Shown: positions 20,893 through 32,529 of the stretch, one piece after another
Layout of the letters: the number at the start of each line of letters is the position of its first letter
Numbering within the stretch: position 1 is the first letter of the stretch
NCBI GenBank assembly: GCA_032716605.1
Contig: CM064492.1
Location: 54,408,364-54,472,363, forward strand
DNA from: Paralithodes platypus
Taxonomy: Eukaryota > Arthropoda > Malacostraca > Decapoda > Lithodidae
Direction: 5' to 3'
Length of the DNA stretch: 64,000 nt
The notes under the pieces: generated by a model
What the model was told of the DNA's origin: nothing
What the model saw: only the letters and a program-made list of their open reading frames with translations
Database searches by the model: none
Position numbers and translations under genes: made by a program

Positions 20893-21549
20893 CCCGTTGA
20901 GCCCCGGCTAGTTATAATATTTTGTTCACCCCAGTCCCAAGCCATTTTCACTTCTTTTTTTTGTTTGCTAAAATGGAAGACAAGGATGAGAAATGAAAAA
21001 AAAAAAAAAAAATCACCTCGGACATTTTTGTTTTGGGGGGGGGGGGCCCTCAAAAAAATTTGTTGAGCCAAAATGGAAGAGAATGGTGAGAAATGAAGAC
21101 AAAAATAAAAAAACAATCATTTCGGTCATTTGGGGGGGGGGGGGGTTCAATAGTTCGTCTCCCCCGCATGACCACCCGCCCGGGAGCACTAGTGTAAAAA
21201 CTGAGTATGGCATTGTACGGCATACATCCTACGGAGTGTCTCACATAAATCTCAAGCCTGTAGCTCCCATACGACCAGAGTAATGAAGGTTCAAAGTGGC
21301 GGTGAACTAAGGGTGTAAAGTATCCCCACTAAGCCCACCACCACCAGCCGCGCGGCTGTCTCGGCCCGCTCACACCTACTGGCCCGGCTCCCACACACAC
21401 TACGGTACCTCCCCCTCCTATTCTCCCGCCATTTCCTACCTTACGAGCCACGTAAGTGTTTTTTATATGTCGGACGCACGTGATGCGTCGCTGGGAGTTG
21501 GTGATCAAACACTGCCGACGCAACACGTGCGACGCTGGGTCTCACTGGG
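20893..21549. mobile_element. TTAA element 1 (piggyBac-type MITE) in LINE C
   Basis: 657 bp, TTAA at 20889-20892 and 21550-21553. Starts CCCGTTGAGCC and ends GTCTCACTGGG, inverted ends of the form CCC...GGG. Joining host sequence across a single TTAA restores the LINE C reading ...NGTPLKNVNRETD. Contains a 15-A run and long G-runs with imperfect repeats (near 21,030 and 21,130), no transposase. Confidence 0.85.
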
Positions 21550-21897
21550 TTAAGAATGTAAACAGAGAAACCGATCTGGGAGTAACAATATCGAGTAACC
21601 TAAAACCGAGTCAACAATGTTCAGAAGTTGTTAAGAAGGCAAACAAAATAATTGGCTTTATAGGCAGGTCATTTGAGCATAAATCCAAAGAAGTTATCCT
21701 AACCCTTTACAATTCCTTAGTCCGCCCTCTTCTGGAATACTGCGTTCAATCCTGGTGCCCTTATTACCAAAAAGATATAAACAAGCTAGAACGAGTTCAA
21801 CGTAGAGTTACCAAAATGATACCTAGCCTAAAGAACAAACCATACGAAGAGCGTCTTAGAGAATTAAATCTATTTCCTTTAACCCAGTGCAGATTAA

Positions 21898-22377
21898 CCC
21901 TCCAGCCCCGGCTATGTATTATATATATATTCCTCGAAACCCGGGTGTTTTGGCCGAAAAACGTCTAGGCTAGGCTACCGTATATTCGTTAATCAGACTG
22001 CTTCCCGCATTCCCGCGCATCCCCAAGCGTAGCTGTGTTATTTACCTGTAGAATGGCATTAAGTAGAGCTCTCTAAGTCAACTGGTTGAGCTGTGATGAT
22101 GATTTCATTGGAGATAACTTTATGGCCAAAACAGCCACTTTACACCACTTTTCGATACTTAACAACAACATACAGGCACACACGAACAAGCAACGCTCTC
22201 CTTCTTGTGGCCGGAGATGCGGGGCGTCGGTCCAGCCGGCTGTTGTTTACATGCGTCGGACGGACGCCTCGCACACGAAGCTCACAGGCTTTCAACCACT
22301 GGGCGTTCAAGAGGCCTTCCGGGCAGCTGTTATATGCTTTTTTATGGGCGTTCAAGAGGCCTTCCGTGGTGAGAGGG
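21898..22377. mobile_element. TTAA element 2 (piggyBac-type MITE) in LINE C
   Basis: 480 bp, TTAA at 21894-21897 and 22378-22381. Starts CCCTCCAGCCCCGGC, ends GTGGTGAGAGGG. Very similar to 24316-24800. Host frame is restored across one TTAA (TQCRLRGDLIQ). ORFs inside it are read-through only, with no transposase motif. Confidence 0.87.
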
Positions 22378-22908
22378 TTAAGAGGTGACTTAATTCAAGT
22401 GTTCAAAATCATCAAAGGCATCGACAATATGAACTGTAGTAAGTACTTCACTATCGACCAATCTAATTACACGCGGGGAAACGGTTGCAAAATTATTGGT
22501 AAATCTTTTAACTCACACGAATCTAAGAATTTCTTCTTCAATCGAGTTGTCAACTTGTGGAATGGGCTTCCCCGAGACGTTATAGACTGCAGCAGCACCG
22601 TTGATTCATTTAAACTCCGCTTAGACAAATATCTCGCATCAAACCCGCGACTGACTGCGTTTGTAAATGAATAACTTTATTTTATCCCCCCCTCAGTTAC
22701 TAACCCATCTGTCCCCTACTAACTTCCTAATCCTGCCACGGACATTAGTTCCAGGGCAGTAGTTCCCTTTCCAATGTTCCCTTACCCACTCTAAACCACT
22801 GTTTGGACACTTGATCCTCAGTGTTTTGGAGGACAAGCAGCCTAGAAGGGTCACTAGACCTGTTGTTGCTTGATTTCCTTTGTACTCCTTTGTACTTTGT
22901 ATTCCTTT

Positions 22909-23148
22909 GTATGTAGTCGATTCTGAATCAATAAGGGAGTTTGAAAGTAATCTTGATAAAGCATGGTGAAGACAAGATTTGAAGTTTGATTATAAAGCAA
23001 AAATACAGAATAGTAAAAATGTTGCGTCTGCTACCGCCGCCGCCAACACCGTGAACGACCGTAGCAGTGCAAGTACTGGCACTGAGCTGGATACACAGGC
23101 CTAGTTTGCCTTTTTCCAGAGGATCTACTGTAAGAAACTGTAAGAATT
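22909..23148 (+). mobile_element. LINE B copy 2, downstream half
   Basis: Matches 14288-14300 and 14651-14868 without the repeat F insert of the first copy. Ends at the same CTGTAAGAAACTGTAAGA and then passes directly into the DIRS internal complementary region (GTCAATGATTACGG at 23149). Confidence 0.85.
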
Positions 23149-23244
23149 GTCAATGATTACGGGGCCCTACTAAATATTAGGTTTTCTTTACTTCCCTCCG
23201 GGAATCAAACCTATAATTTAATAGTGGCCCCTCCATCATTGACG
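23149..23244 (-). repeat. DIRS internal complementary region (copy 2)
   Basis: Palindromically bounded block GTCAATGATTACGG...CATCATTGACG, joining the two copy 2 termini at CCTATAATTTAATAG. Corresponds to 5249-5346 and 36512-36609. Confidence 0.85.
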
Positions 23245-23738
23245 ATATGCCTGATATATAAGACTGGAGGGGGACATTCGTGACAATATCAAACCACCAA
23301 CCTAAATACCATAGGTAACGGATAATCCGTATAACATTTTAAGTTTTTTATTGTGTACAAACAATATAAAAATATAAAAGAGGGTAAGCAGTGCGTTACT
23401 TCAAAGAAGATCTGCTTGTACATGACTGGACCTTCACCTGAGATCTCTGGCATGCCTTATTGAGAACATTCTTGTACTCTAGAACCTGAATCCTGTGGAT
23501 CATGTTCTGGCCTTAGAATTATTTGTACAATAACTTCTGTTTGTACATTCTGCTAATACTACATAGATGCAACTATGATATACAGTATTTCTTAAAAATA
23601 AAATAAAGTTGATTAAACTGTATAACCAGTTCTATTCATATCACAGCTAGTGATTTATCACAATCTCCGGTGGAAGGGTTCTAGTGGGTCTTAGGGCTAT
23701 TTTGCACATCCCCCCCCCCCCTTTTTCGCCATGAACGA
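23245..23738 (-). other. DIRS copy 2 3' untranslated region
   Basis: Non-coding stretch between the internal complementary region and the recombinase stop. Contains a run of 12 C (23,710-23,721), i.e. G on the element's sense strand, close after the recombinase stop as in the other copies. Confidence 0.7.
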
Positions 23739-23857
23739 CTAAACCCGTTGCCGTAATGCTACACAGGTCCGCTTTGGCTTGTCCAGAGCAACCGATAGGT
23801 ATCGCGTCAAGAATGTGTGATTAGACGCCCACAACTGAGTGTCGGCTATGTCATTAA

Positions 23858-24826
23858 CCCTCCTGGCCCGGGCAGGTCCTCCAAAGGACAGTGTGGGCTA
23901 CCCGGGCGATCTGGCCGAAAAACGTCTAGGCCTAGGCTACCGTATTTGTGTTTAGTTTAACTGCTAGAAATTTCCCACGCATCTATAAACGTAGTGCGGT
24001 TTCCAATCTGTAGACTAGTGTTGAGTAGAGCTCTCTAAGTCAACTGGTTCAGTTGTGATGACGATTTCCGTGGAGCGAATTTTGCCGCGATGTTGACAAT
24101 ATCGGAGCTTTTCAGACACTAATTTCGTCTGACGTCACAACAATAACATTGATCCGACGTCTCCTTATTGTTTTCGGAGGTGCGGTGACGCAATGATCGG
24201 CTTTGTTTACATGCGTCGGACGCACAGCGTTCAGACCAAGCTGAATAGGCTTTCAAGCTTACTGGACAGGTAAGGACACCCGGGTTCCTGCCCATCTGCC
24301 GCGGTGCCCTTTTAACCCTCCAGCCCCGGCTATGTATTACAGTATATATATATTCCTCGAAACCCGGGTGTTTTGGCCGAAAAACGTCTAGGCTAGGCTA
24401 CCGTATATTCGTTAATCAGACTGCTTCCCGCATTCCCGCGCATCCCCAAGCGTAGCTGTGTTATTTACCTGTAGAATGGCATTAAGTAGAGCTCTCTAAG
24501 TCAACTGGTTGAGCTGTGATGATGATTTCATTGGAGATAACTTTATGGCCAAAACAGCCACTTTACACCACTTTTCGATACTTAACAACAACATACAGGC
24601 ACACACGAACAAGCGACGCTCTCCTTCTTGTGGCCGGAGATGCGGGGCGACGGTCCAGCCGGCTGTTGTTTACATGCGTCGGACCGACGCCTCGCACACG
24701 AAGCTCACAGGCTTTCAACCACTGGGCGTTCAAGAGACCTTCCGGGTACCTGTTATATGCTTTTTTATGGGCGTTCAAGAGCCCTTCCGTGGTGAGAGGG
24801 TTAATATGCTGCCCGGGCCAGGAGGG
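23858..24826. mobile_element. TTAA element 3 (piggyBac-type MITE) carrying element 4 inside
   Basis: TTAA at 23854-23857 and 24827-24830; ends CCCTCCTGGCCCGGGC and GCCCGGGCCAGGAGGG are perfect 16-bp inverted repeats. Without the nested insert and one TTAA it is 480 bp, the same length as element 6 (31414-31893), to which it is closely similar. Inserted into the copy 2 recombinase. Confidence 0.88.
24316..24800. mobile_element. TTAA element 4, nested inside element 3
   Basis: 485 bp, TTAA at 24312-24315 and 24801-24804, near-identical to element 2 (21898-22377). It landed in a TTAA inside another TTAA element, so subfamily 2/4 was active after subfamily 3/6 inserted here. Confidence 0.87.
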
Positions 24827-25073
24827 TTAAAGGAGAAATTTTGCATAAATCTGAGGGAGACGGCCCACTTTCGAATATCGTGGGCTCTGCCAACCACGCC
24901 GGGATTACTCTCCTTAATTACATCTACGAGTAAAGAAGCAAATTTCCTTCTCGTGACGCGAGTACCTGTCTGATTGACCCATAGGAAGCCTGGTTGTAGA
25001 GGTTGTGCAATCCTCATAAACTTAACTAAAGCTTGTACTGGGCATAAAATGTGATGCGTATGTCCACGTTTAA

Positions 25074-25510
25074 CCCACTGAGCCCCAGCGACGCAGCGTT
25101 TGCGTCCACAATGTATGTAACGCTAAACCCCAGCGACTCATACATTGCGTCCTGACCGGTCAGGTCCCAATTACTCCGGTCCTATGGCACCTAAAGGGCT
25201 CAGATTTTTATGCGAACTGTGTAAGTATCCCACGCACCCATGCCGATGGTTGAAAACTCTCAAAGTACAACCGCGTGCGCGTGAGCGCGCAAAAACATGT
25301 TTTTTTGGGGAAATAGCCTTCAATTTTTTACTGTTGTAAAATCCGTTTTCGGGGGCTCTGTAGGACCATTTTTTTAGCTTTTTGATCGGTTTTTCGTGGT
25401 TTTTCCTTCATTCTTAACCCATTCGCTATTGTTTCTGGAATAAAAAAAAAAATCAGAATCAGCCGGTCCTGGGTGGTACATTTATAAATATTTAGCTGGT
25501 ACTCAGCGGG
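25074..25510. mobile_element. TTAA element 5 (piggyBac-type MITE) in DIRS copy 2 recombinase
   Basis: 437 bp, TTAA at 25070-25073 and 25511-25514, starting CCCACTGAGCCCCAGCG and ending GTACTCAGCGGG. Related at its ends to element 1. Host codons Ala-Leu-Lys-Arg are restored across one TTAA. Confidence 0.86.
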
Positions 25511-26110
25511 TTAAGCGCCGGGACTGAGAATTCTGAGAAAACGTGATCACAATGTTCGTTTTTGGCAATAAATGTGGGAGACGGCGCGATCTGCACATGT
25601 TCGTGCAGTCTCCCAAACCTGAGACAATCTGGCTCGTTGCTCATCGCCGCCAGCTCTGAAACTCTGTTACCTGTCGCCAAAGCCATAAGGAACACAGCCT
25701 TTTTCAATACTGACTCAAAATCTGGCGCATGGTTAAACTTGCGCGACTGAAGTAATGATAACGCTTTGTCTAGCGACCAGGTAGGCATGAGCTGACGTGG
25801 TGGTGGGCGTAGTTTGAAACAAGCTTGCATGAAACCTTTCTCCTCCGCCTGCGGTATGGATAGACCAGTTAGGTCGAAAAAGGGGTTTCTAATGGCCGAT
25901 AAGTGATTCTTTAAAGTAACAACTGAGAAGCGCTTCTGTTCAAATAAATAGTCCAAGTATTTAAAAATTAAAACTACTGAGGCATCAGATTGCGCTGTTT
26001 CTACTATCCAGGTTGTGAAAGTTTTCCAATGTGATTGGTATTGTCTCCTGGTAGACAGAGTACAGTATATTGATTCAGAAATTTACTAGTGACACTTTGC
26101 CCATACCGAG

Positions 26111-28076
26111 TTAGCCATTTTGCATTGTAAACGTCCATAATGCAAAAGTCAGCGAGGTCTGAAGGTTGCCAATTGTCTCCAAGTGGAAGGCAGAGACCGG
26201 GAGTAACACCGGGTTCCTGCACCACGTTTGCAATTGGTGATACCATACTTGAGCTGGCCACATCGGCGAGACTATGCCCCGGTAACCCCGTAGTTTGTGA
26301 ACTACTTGACACATGAGTGAAGCGTCTGGAGGCGGAAAAAGATAGATTGAGTTCCACCTGTTCCAATCCTCCAGTAAAGCGTCTGGACCCCCCGCCGGAG
26401 TTGGTGCCCGGCGGGTCAGATAAAGAGGTAGTCGGTGATTCCCCTCGGACGCAAACAGATCCACTTGTGGACGGTATGGCTCTGCAATCATCTTGTCGAA
26501 GACGGTATGCTTGAGAGCCCATTCTACTAGGGTGCTCTGTCTCCGAGACAAAGCGTCCGCCCAGATGTTCGCTATCCCCGGGAGGTAAGATGCGTGTAGA
26601 TGAATGCTCAGCGATTCGGCCAGAGCAAAAATCTGTTCTGACAACCCCATCAACTCTCGAGACCTCGTTGACCCTTGCTTCTGAATGCAGTGAACTGCAG
26701 TCAAGTTGTCCATTCGAAATGCAATTGACTTTCCTCGTAGGGAAGAGCCGTGAGCCTGATGGAAAAAATATGGGACTAGAAGCTCTTGTTTGTTGATGTG
26801 AAACGTTACGTCTTGGGACCAAAGACCCAGCGCTTGGTGACCTAGGTTGAACTGATAACCCCAGCCTATTATCCCTGAAGTGTCTGTCTACCCATACTGT
26901 AGGTGGAGGAGAAACCCATGTCATTATCGAGTACAATGTTTTGGTCTTTGCCCAGACCGACAGTAAGTTGTGAATTAACCGAGGAATCGGCCATAGTTTT
27001 CCCGCCGGCAATAGTGGGAAAAATTTGTTGCCTTCCATGATTAATCTCTTTACTTTCAACCGGCCCAACTTCACAGTTAATTGGATACAGTTGAGTGAAC
27101 CGACTAGAGACTCCCACATTTTCCTCGTCGTACTCAGACTGGAGAAAACGAAACAGTTTCCGGCGGAACCTGTCGCGATTGTCCACATTCTGAGTAAGAG
27201 TCAGATTGGCAGTGTTCCAGACCAGTCCAATCCACTGAATTTCTCTTGTGGGCACAAGGAGCGACTTTGCCAAGTTGACCTTGAATCCTAGAGTTTGTAC
27301 ATGACGTAATACCTGTTTGACATGAAATTTACATAACTCTTTTGACTCCGCCACTACTAGCCAGTCGTCTACAGTAGATACCACCACACCTTGATACCTT
27401 GGGCTAGCAAGGGGATGAGGGCCTGCCGGACTAATTTTGTATTCTCGGTGCCAGGTTCAAACCGAAAGGCATTCTCTGAAAGACGTAAGTCTCTTGCCTG
27501 ATCCTCAAGGCCAGGAATTTTTGGAACCGTTTGTTTATGGGGACATGCCAATAGGCATCTTTCAGGTCTAATGAGCACATCCAGCTTTGCGACGGAAGTG
27601 AGAGCCTGATTTGATTCACGGTAAGCATCCTGAAGGGTGAATTGTGAATATGTGTGTTCAGACGCGAGAGATCGACTACTGGTCGCATCTGCACACTGTC
27701 CCTCTTTGGCACTAGAAAGAGACTGGAGGTGAAAACAGGGCAAGTTGTATCTATCGAGACAATGATATGCTTGCTGATCATTTCCTGGACCAGTGCCTCC
27801 ACCTCTAAAGAAACATTGTTGAATTCTAGAGGTAGACGAGGTCTCCGGAGCCACTTCCAAGTTATACCTTTGCTTATCACTGTCTGGGCCCACGACCGCC
27901 GGGGCCAAGCCCCGCGACATGCTCGGAACGACCCAGTTTCTGTACTGGATCTGTCCGGTTGGACCACCCCCGAATCCAACTCGCCTGCGATAGGCCCTGG
28001 GAGAGAGAGAGTGTGACTGACTAGTTTTTTGGTGGTGGCGGCGGAGTGGGGTTAGACGGCTGGCTAGATTTGGCAT
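26111..28076 (-). pseudogene. DIRS copy 2 RT/RNase H, frameshifted
   Basis: Spread over several frames. Recognisable pieces: SLFLVPKRDSVQMRPVVDLS, WMCSLDLKDAYWHVPINKRF, RMPFGLNLAP, a damaged active site (WYLL then VDDWLVV instead of one continuous YLDDWLVV), WVDRHFRDNRLG (shifted RNase H), MDNLTAVHCIQKQGSTRS, WADALSRRQS and VDLFASEGNHRLPLYL with LFPPPDASLMCQ. Homologous end to end with 2013-3732. Confidence 0.87.
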
Positions 28077-28252
28077 GCGTCTGACCTGGAGTTGGCTTTT
28101 GGGTTGACTTACCTCTATAGCCTGACTGTTTACCCTGCCTAGGTTTGTGCTGAGTACCTCCTTGCAGTTGAGGAGGCCTTGACTCTCAAAAGGACTGTTT
28201 AGTTTGAGTAGGCTGGGGCTTTCCGCCGGTCTTAGGTTTCGAGTAAGGTTTC

Positions 28253-30750
28253 TTAAAGGGCTCTTTCTTTGGCAGGGAGGTACCCTGCTTCCACAAATCT
28301 ACCAAATTGAAAACAGTACTCCATGTCTCTTACAGGGAGAAGTGTTGCAGTTAGTACCGGGGACAGAGTTACTCGGCGGGCTATGTCCTCCGGCAACTTC
28401 TTTACCAAGTACACCCTCAAATCCTGTCTTGCTCTAACCGCCTCCATGATAGCTATTCAAATATCACCTAAGGATTGAATAGAACTTTGCAACAGGATCC
28501 TACGTGACAAGTCCGTAGCTTTCCTTACATGTTGGTCTGATATGGCTATTATAGTTCTCGTGAGTGACTGGGCTACCTGGCGACTGACGAGGTATTGAGA
28601 GAACAGTCTATACGCTTTATTGCGTAGCTTAAAGTCTCTGTCTAAGTGAGCCGGAGGGGGTGTGGAGAAGGTGCAGGTCATAAAGTGATAGTTTGGGAGC
28701 TGCCAGGAATTCAAATAAAGCCGGTGACACTCCACCAGCTTTGTTAACCGGTAAAGTGAACCATGAATGCACTTCCTGGGGCACCTGATGGGAGGATTTA
28801 GTGGTAATGGTAGAAGCAAATATCTGCGCCTCCAGTTCCCAGTCCACCCACGGACCTACACCTACCTGCCCCACCTGCAAGACTGGTGTGTTTGCCTGAT
28901 CTAGCACCGGTACTGTATCCAGTTCCGGCATAAGGGCATGTAGAGCTTTTATATAATTGACGCCGTCATTTCGTGACCAGTCGGCAAAGAGTTTTGCAGA
29001 TGAGGCCGGAGGTATCGCCGGGGAGGCCGAATACACAAAGAAATCAGCACCATAAACAGATGGGATGGCCTTAATGGTAACATCTAATAACCTTCCTTGG
29101 ACATCCTTAGCTCTTAGTTTTCTACTCTTATTAACCTCAATGGTCCAATCACTAGGGACCGGGAGTTCCCCAGATACGGTAGCTTGTGCCAGGTGCGGTT
29201 TCTGAGGGATTGACTGAACCCATGAGCAGTCCGGCCCATAGAGGAGAGGCATAGGGCCTCTCCTCTGTGGAGGCTTGTCAAGAGGGGGAGGAGTAACGTC
29301 TGTAATGACACGGACGTTAGTGGTAGTCAAGGAGGCCGGCACTGTCGTGCTACTAGCCGTGGCCGTAGCCGGAGTGACGTTAACCTGAGGCAAAGAGTAC
29401 TGGGGATGTGAAACACCTGAGGGCTCTAACGGCCTTACCGTAGACTCAAGTGGGGGAACTACCGATGTGCTAGTGGAAGGAGCTTGGGAAGGCGGAATCT
29501 GATACTGTTGTATTACTCTGTGGAGAATATCATGTAGTTCCTCAGTAGTAACACACTTACCGTGGGACCCTCGAGAGGACTGAGACCCACCTTCTGACTC
29601 TACTTCCTGATTAAATGGTTGAGCTGAAGACAGTTCTATGTTTTCCGGCTCCCCTGGCAGTTCTATCACTTCCGGCGTTGGCGGCCGGGGCACATTCAAT
29701 GGGGCCGCCGGAGGCCACACCAGATCAGGTACTGACGAGGGTATGATATGTACTTGTTCAATTTCCCTGTCCTGACCCATAAGATTAACCTGGGAGGGTT
29801 CTGATAGTCGCAATATCCCCCGGCTTTTTGCCGCGGGTGGCTGGGAGTCATGTATCACCTGAGAGTTATCAAAAAGTTGATTTGAGCAAGAAGGAGAACC
29901 CCTATACTGATCTGCTAACACTCTGTTAGGTATAACCGGGGGACCTTTACGCGGCATATAACTAAGCTTAGGAATGGCGAATGTAAACTCTTGCGGCTCA
30001 CTCAAAGATTGTTCATTTATGGGACTAGACTCCATCCCCTCAGCCCCTACCTCTGAGCTGCCAGATTGGACGTTAGGCGTTAAAGAGGTAGGAGTGGAGG
30101 GAGGTGGCCGCGACCCCGGCAATGTCTGGGGAAGCGGTTGTGACATAACCGTACGGGCACTTAATTGAGTTGAAGTGGACGGTGTTGAAGAAGTAGAGCC
30201 CTCCTTCCGGCGTTTTGTCGACCTTGACGACTCGGCGGAAGAATGTCGGGACTGACTTCTAGGGGATCTAGAACGTGACCTAGATCTTCGCTACGGCGAC
30301 GGCGACCGTCTCCTCTTAGACCGGTCGATAGCTCAGCACTATCACTTTCACTACTCGTTACTACCTGCTTGGAAAGTACTTTCGATTTGATTTTAGGTCT
30401 GATTGACTTGGCCGGAGCTGACTTAACTAATGGTGATTTAATGACGAGGTGCTCCCAGAGTTCCTCGTCATCGCAAAGGAGAGCTTTATGATCAGTGTCT
30501 TTCGCATGAACATTAAAAATCTCCTTCAAGGCTGCTAAGCAAGACAAATCTCTCTTATCAAACACCGCCGCTCTTAACTCAGAACACACGGAACACCGTT
30601 TAGACACCCATAGTCCCCTTGAACGATCAAGACACTACACATTTTATACATAAATCGTGGGCAAAAACTGGTAAAAGAGAGCAAGTAGGCGTAGCGCAAA
30701 GGTCAAAGCGAGGCATGATGGAGCTAGGGACACCCCCCCCCCCCCCCCCC
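28253..30750 (-). pseudogene. DIRS copy 2 gag, broken
   Basis: Pieces of the gag-like protein: an N-terminal Cys-containing part (CSVCSEL near 30,590; FAHDLCIKC near 30,650), an Arg/Ser-rich part with a frameshift near 30,290, a long open stretch 28,629-30,146 with RPLEPSG, PMLLYGPD-like PMPLLYGPDCSW and FVYSASPAIPPASSAKLF, then HLDRDFKLRNKAYRLFSQYL and a stop before DLRVYLVKKLPEDIARRV. Collinear with copies 1 and 3 but well diverged. Confidence 0.82.
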
Positions 30751-31409
30751 CCCCCCCTTCGCCGGAAGCGGACACTCCTCTACTGCCGGGACCGCTACTA
30801 CTGCAGTGTTGAGATTCTGGAAATAGAAAATTTCCAGGAATCAATGTTCATAAGGATAACCTGAGACTGAGAGGTGTTAACACATCCTACCTCAAGCCCG
30901 CCGGAAAACTAGTTATAGCCACTTGCTACTCTAACCTTCCGCTGGACCTGGTAGAAAGACCCCGGGTCTTTCTTTTACATACTGTACATTATGAACTGCT
31001 TACCTGTGACAAAGCGTCACTGGCCCAAAAGACTTTAAGCGTTTTACTATCATTAACTGTTCGCTTTAGATAGATAGATAATTCGCTTCATGACTTGAGT
31101 CATGGTTAAGCTCACTTGACTGTTACGCCGGGCGAGAGAAGTTATTGCGTGAGGCTTTCGGTCAGGGCGAGTTTACACGGCGGGCCGAGTTCACTTCCTC
31201 AAGAATTTAGCATATGCCGCCGGAAGTTTCGTGGTTCAGCACACCACGCCGGGACATTTGGTTGGTTTCTTATCGTCTGAGATGAGAAAACGCCGGCTCT
31301 GCTGAGAAAGCCGCCGGAAAACGAACCAAAATTTTCAGGGATGGGGTCTTATCCGGGACAGTCCACACCCCCAAAAACTCCACCAAATATACGGGACATC
31401 TCCCACCCC
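30751..31409 (-). other. DIRS copy 2 leader with CGCCGG hexamers
   Basis: Non-coding. CGCCGG occurs on the + strand at 30899-30904, 31126-31131, 31218-31223, 31247-31252, 31291-31296 and 31312-31317, with another at 30760-30765. A run of 25 C (30,733-30,757) abuts the region. Function unknown. Confidence 0.6.
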
Positions 31410-31413
31410 TTAA

Positions 31414-31893
31414 CCCTCCTGGCCCGGGCTGTATCTCCAAAGGACAGGGTGGGCTACCCGGGCGATCTGGCCGAAAAACGTCTAGGCCTAGGCTACCGTA
31501 TTTTAGTTAATTTTAACTGCTAGAAATTTCCCACGCATCTATAAATGTAGTGCGGTTTCCAATCTGTAGACTGGCGTTGAGTAGAGCTCTCGAAGTCAAC
31601 TGGTTCAGTTGTGATGACGATTTCAGTGGAGAGCATTTTCAGGCGATGTTAGCAATACGACGATCTTTTCACTACTGAAACAACGACATACAGACATACA
31701 ATAACAAACAAGTCTTCTCCTTCTTGTTTTCGGAGGTGCGGTGACGCAACGATCGGCTTTGCTTACATGCGTCGGACGCACGGCGTTCAGACCAAGCTGA
31801 ATAGGCTTTCAAGCTTAAAAGTCCTGAAAGGACACCCGGGCACCTGCCCTTATTTCGTGGTGTCCTTTGGAGGGCCTGCCCGGGCCAGGAGGG
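31414..31893. mobile_element. TTAA element 6 (piggyBac-type MITE) in DIRS copy 2 leader
   Basis: 480 bp, TTAA at 31410-31413 and 31894-31897, perfect inverted ends CCCTCCTGGCCCGGGC / GCCCGGGCCAGGAGGG. Close relative of element 3. Conserved core words GCCGAAAAACGTCTAGGC and GTAGAGCTCTC are shared with elements 2 and 4. Confidence 0.88.
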
Positions 31894-31897
31894 TTAA

Positions 31898-32529
31898 GCA
31901 TGAAAGCACACATGCCAAAATATAAATATATAGGGGAAACATTAGGCTTACACATATATAGAGCTTAATTTATAATGTATAAATAACCCCTAGCCTATAT
32001 TGGAGACCCCTAATGAGGCTGACCATTAGGTAACAACGAAACATCAAGGTGGCTTCAGCTAGACGCTCCGAAGACCCAGCAGCAGCAGCAGCACGAGGAG
32101 GCAGAGGCCCACGAAAGGGGCCCAGGTGCAGATACGGACTCCAGTAGATTCCACACCACGTGTGACAACCCTTGAACTAGAGCATCTGCTAAATTAAACT
32201 ATGCAACTACCTCATAATGACGGCCTGAAGCATAAACTTGCGAAATGGTAGCCTCCTAAATAACTATCAAAAAGCTAAAGGCGCAAAACAACACACAATA
32301 ACAAACATGGCGTGATGATCCTGGGACACGTAGGCGCCTGTTACAATAGTACCCTAATTTACCATCCTCCTGCGGACGTACCAATGGGGAAGTCTGTGCT
32401 AGCTAATCTAAAAACATGTTCAATACAACTCAAATGTATACGAATGAGCAAGGACTCCCTAGAATCGATCGAACGAAGAATGAAGCAGGAGCACAGAGTA
32501 ACCCACCCTCACGGAACGGACGCGGGAGG
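31898..32529 (-). other. Remainder of DIRS copy 2 leader
   Basis: No coding sequence recognised. CAG trinucleotides (CAGCAGCAGCAG near 32,080) and CpG-containing words only. Confidence 0.5.

Larger units (their letters stand above)
19620..22674 (+). pseudogene. LINE C reverse transcriptase, broken
   Basis: Reads from KFVELRRKAKKLIKQSKKT through NALNTFFASVFT, KTPGPDTISPRVLKE and WKLANVTPILKK. A frame change follows in an eight-A run near 20,192. RT continues with NRPISLTSIICKMLETVI, HGFRKKRSCLTNLLDFF, IIYLDFQKAFDKVPHKRL, SGVPQGSVLGPILFLIYIND and the active-site region KLADDTK, which has Leu-Ala-Asp-Asp instead of Tyr-Ala-Asp-Asp. Past the first insert: NVNRETDLGVTISSNLKPSQ and LVRPLLEYCVQSWCPYY. 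Past the second: LRGDLIQVFKIIKGI and VVNLWNGLPRDVID. An upstream stop is also present. Inactive. Confidence 0.88.
19475..22908 (+). mobile_element. LINE C: 5'-truncated CR1-like LINE with two TTAA elements inside
   Basis: Inserted into LINE B. Begins in the linker before RT and ends with a degenerate repeat of CCTTTGTA/CTTTGTA (22,877-22,912), a CR1-like microsatellite 3' end. RT is split by TTAA-flanked elements at 20893-21549 and 21898-22377; removing them restores one frame. Without them the fragment would be about 2.3 kb. Confidence 0.85.
23739..26138 (-). pseudogene. DIRS copy 2 tyrosine recombinase, split by two insertions
   Basis: ATG at 26136-26138 (MDVYNAKWLTRYG) and stop at 23739-23741 after VALRQRV. 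A frameshift lies near 26,060. The catalytic part is present in pieces: ATGNRVSELAAMS at about 25,650, RAHDIRKWAVSLRF at about 24,870, and LWASNHTFLTRYLS at about 23,800. It is split by the element at 25074-25510 within SVPALKRG and by the composite at 23858-24826 just after LRFMQNFS. All of Arg, His-x2-Arg and Tyr can still be read, so the gene was probably functional before these hits. Confidence 0.88.

Noticed and set aside
22086..22388. ORFs inside the TTAA elements (also 24,509-24,973)
   Set aside because: They repeat only because the elements are near-identical; they run across element borders into host sequence and have no protein motif.
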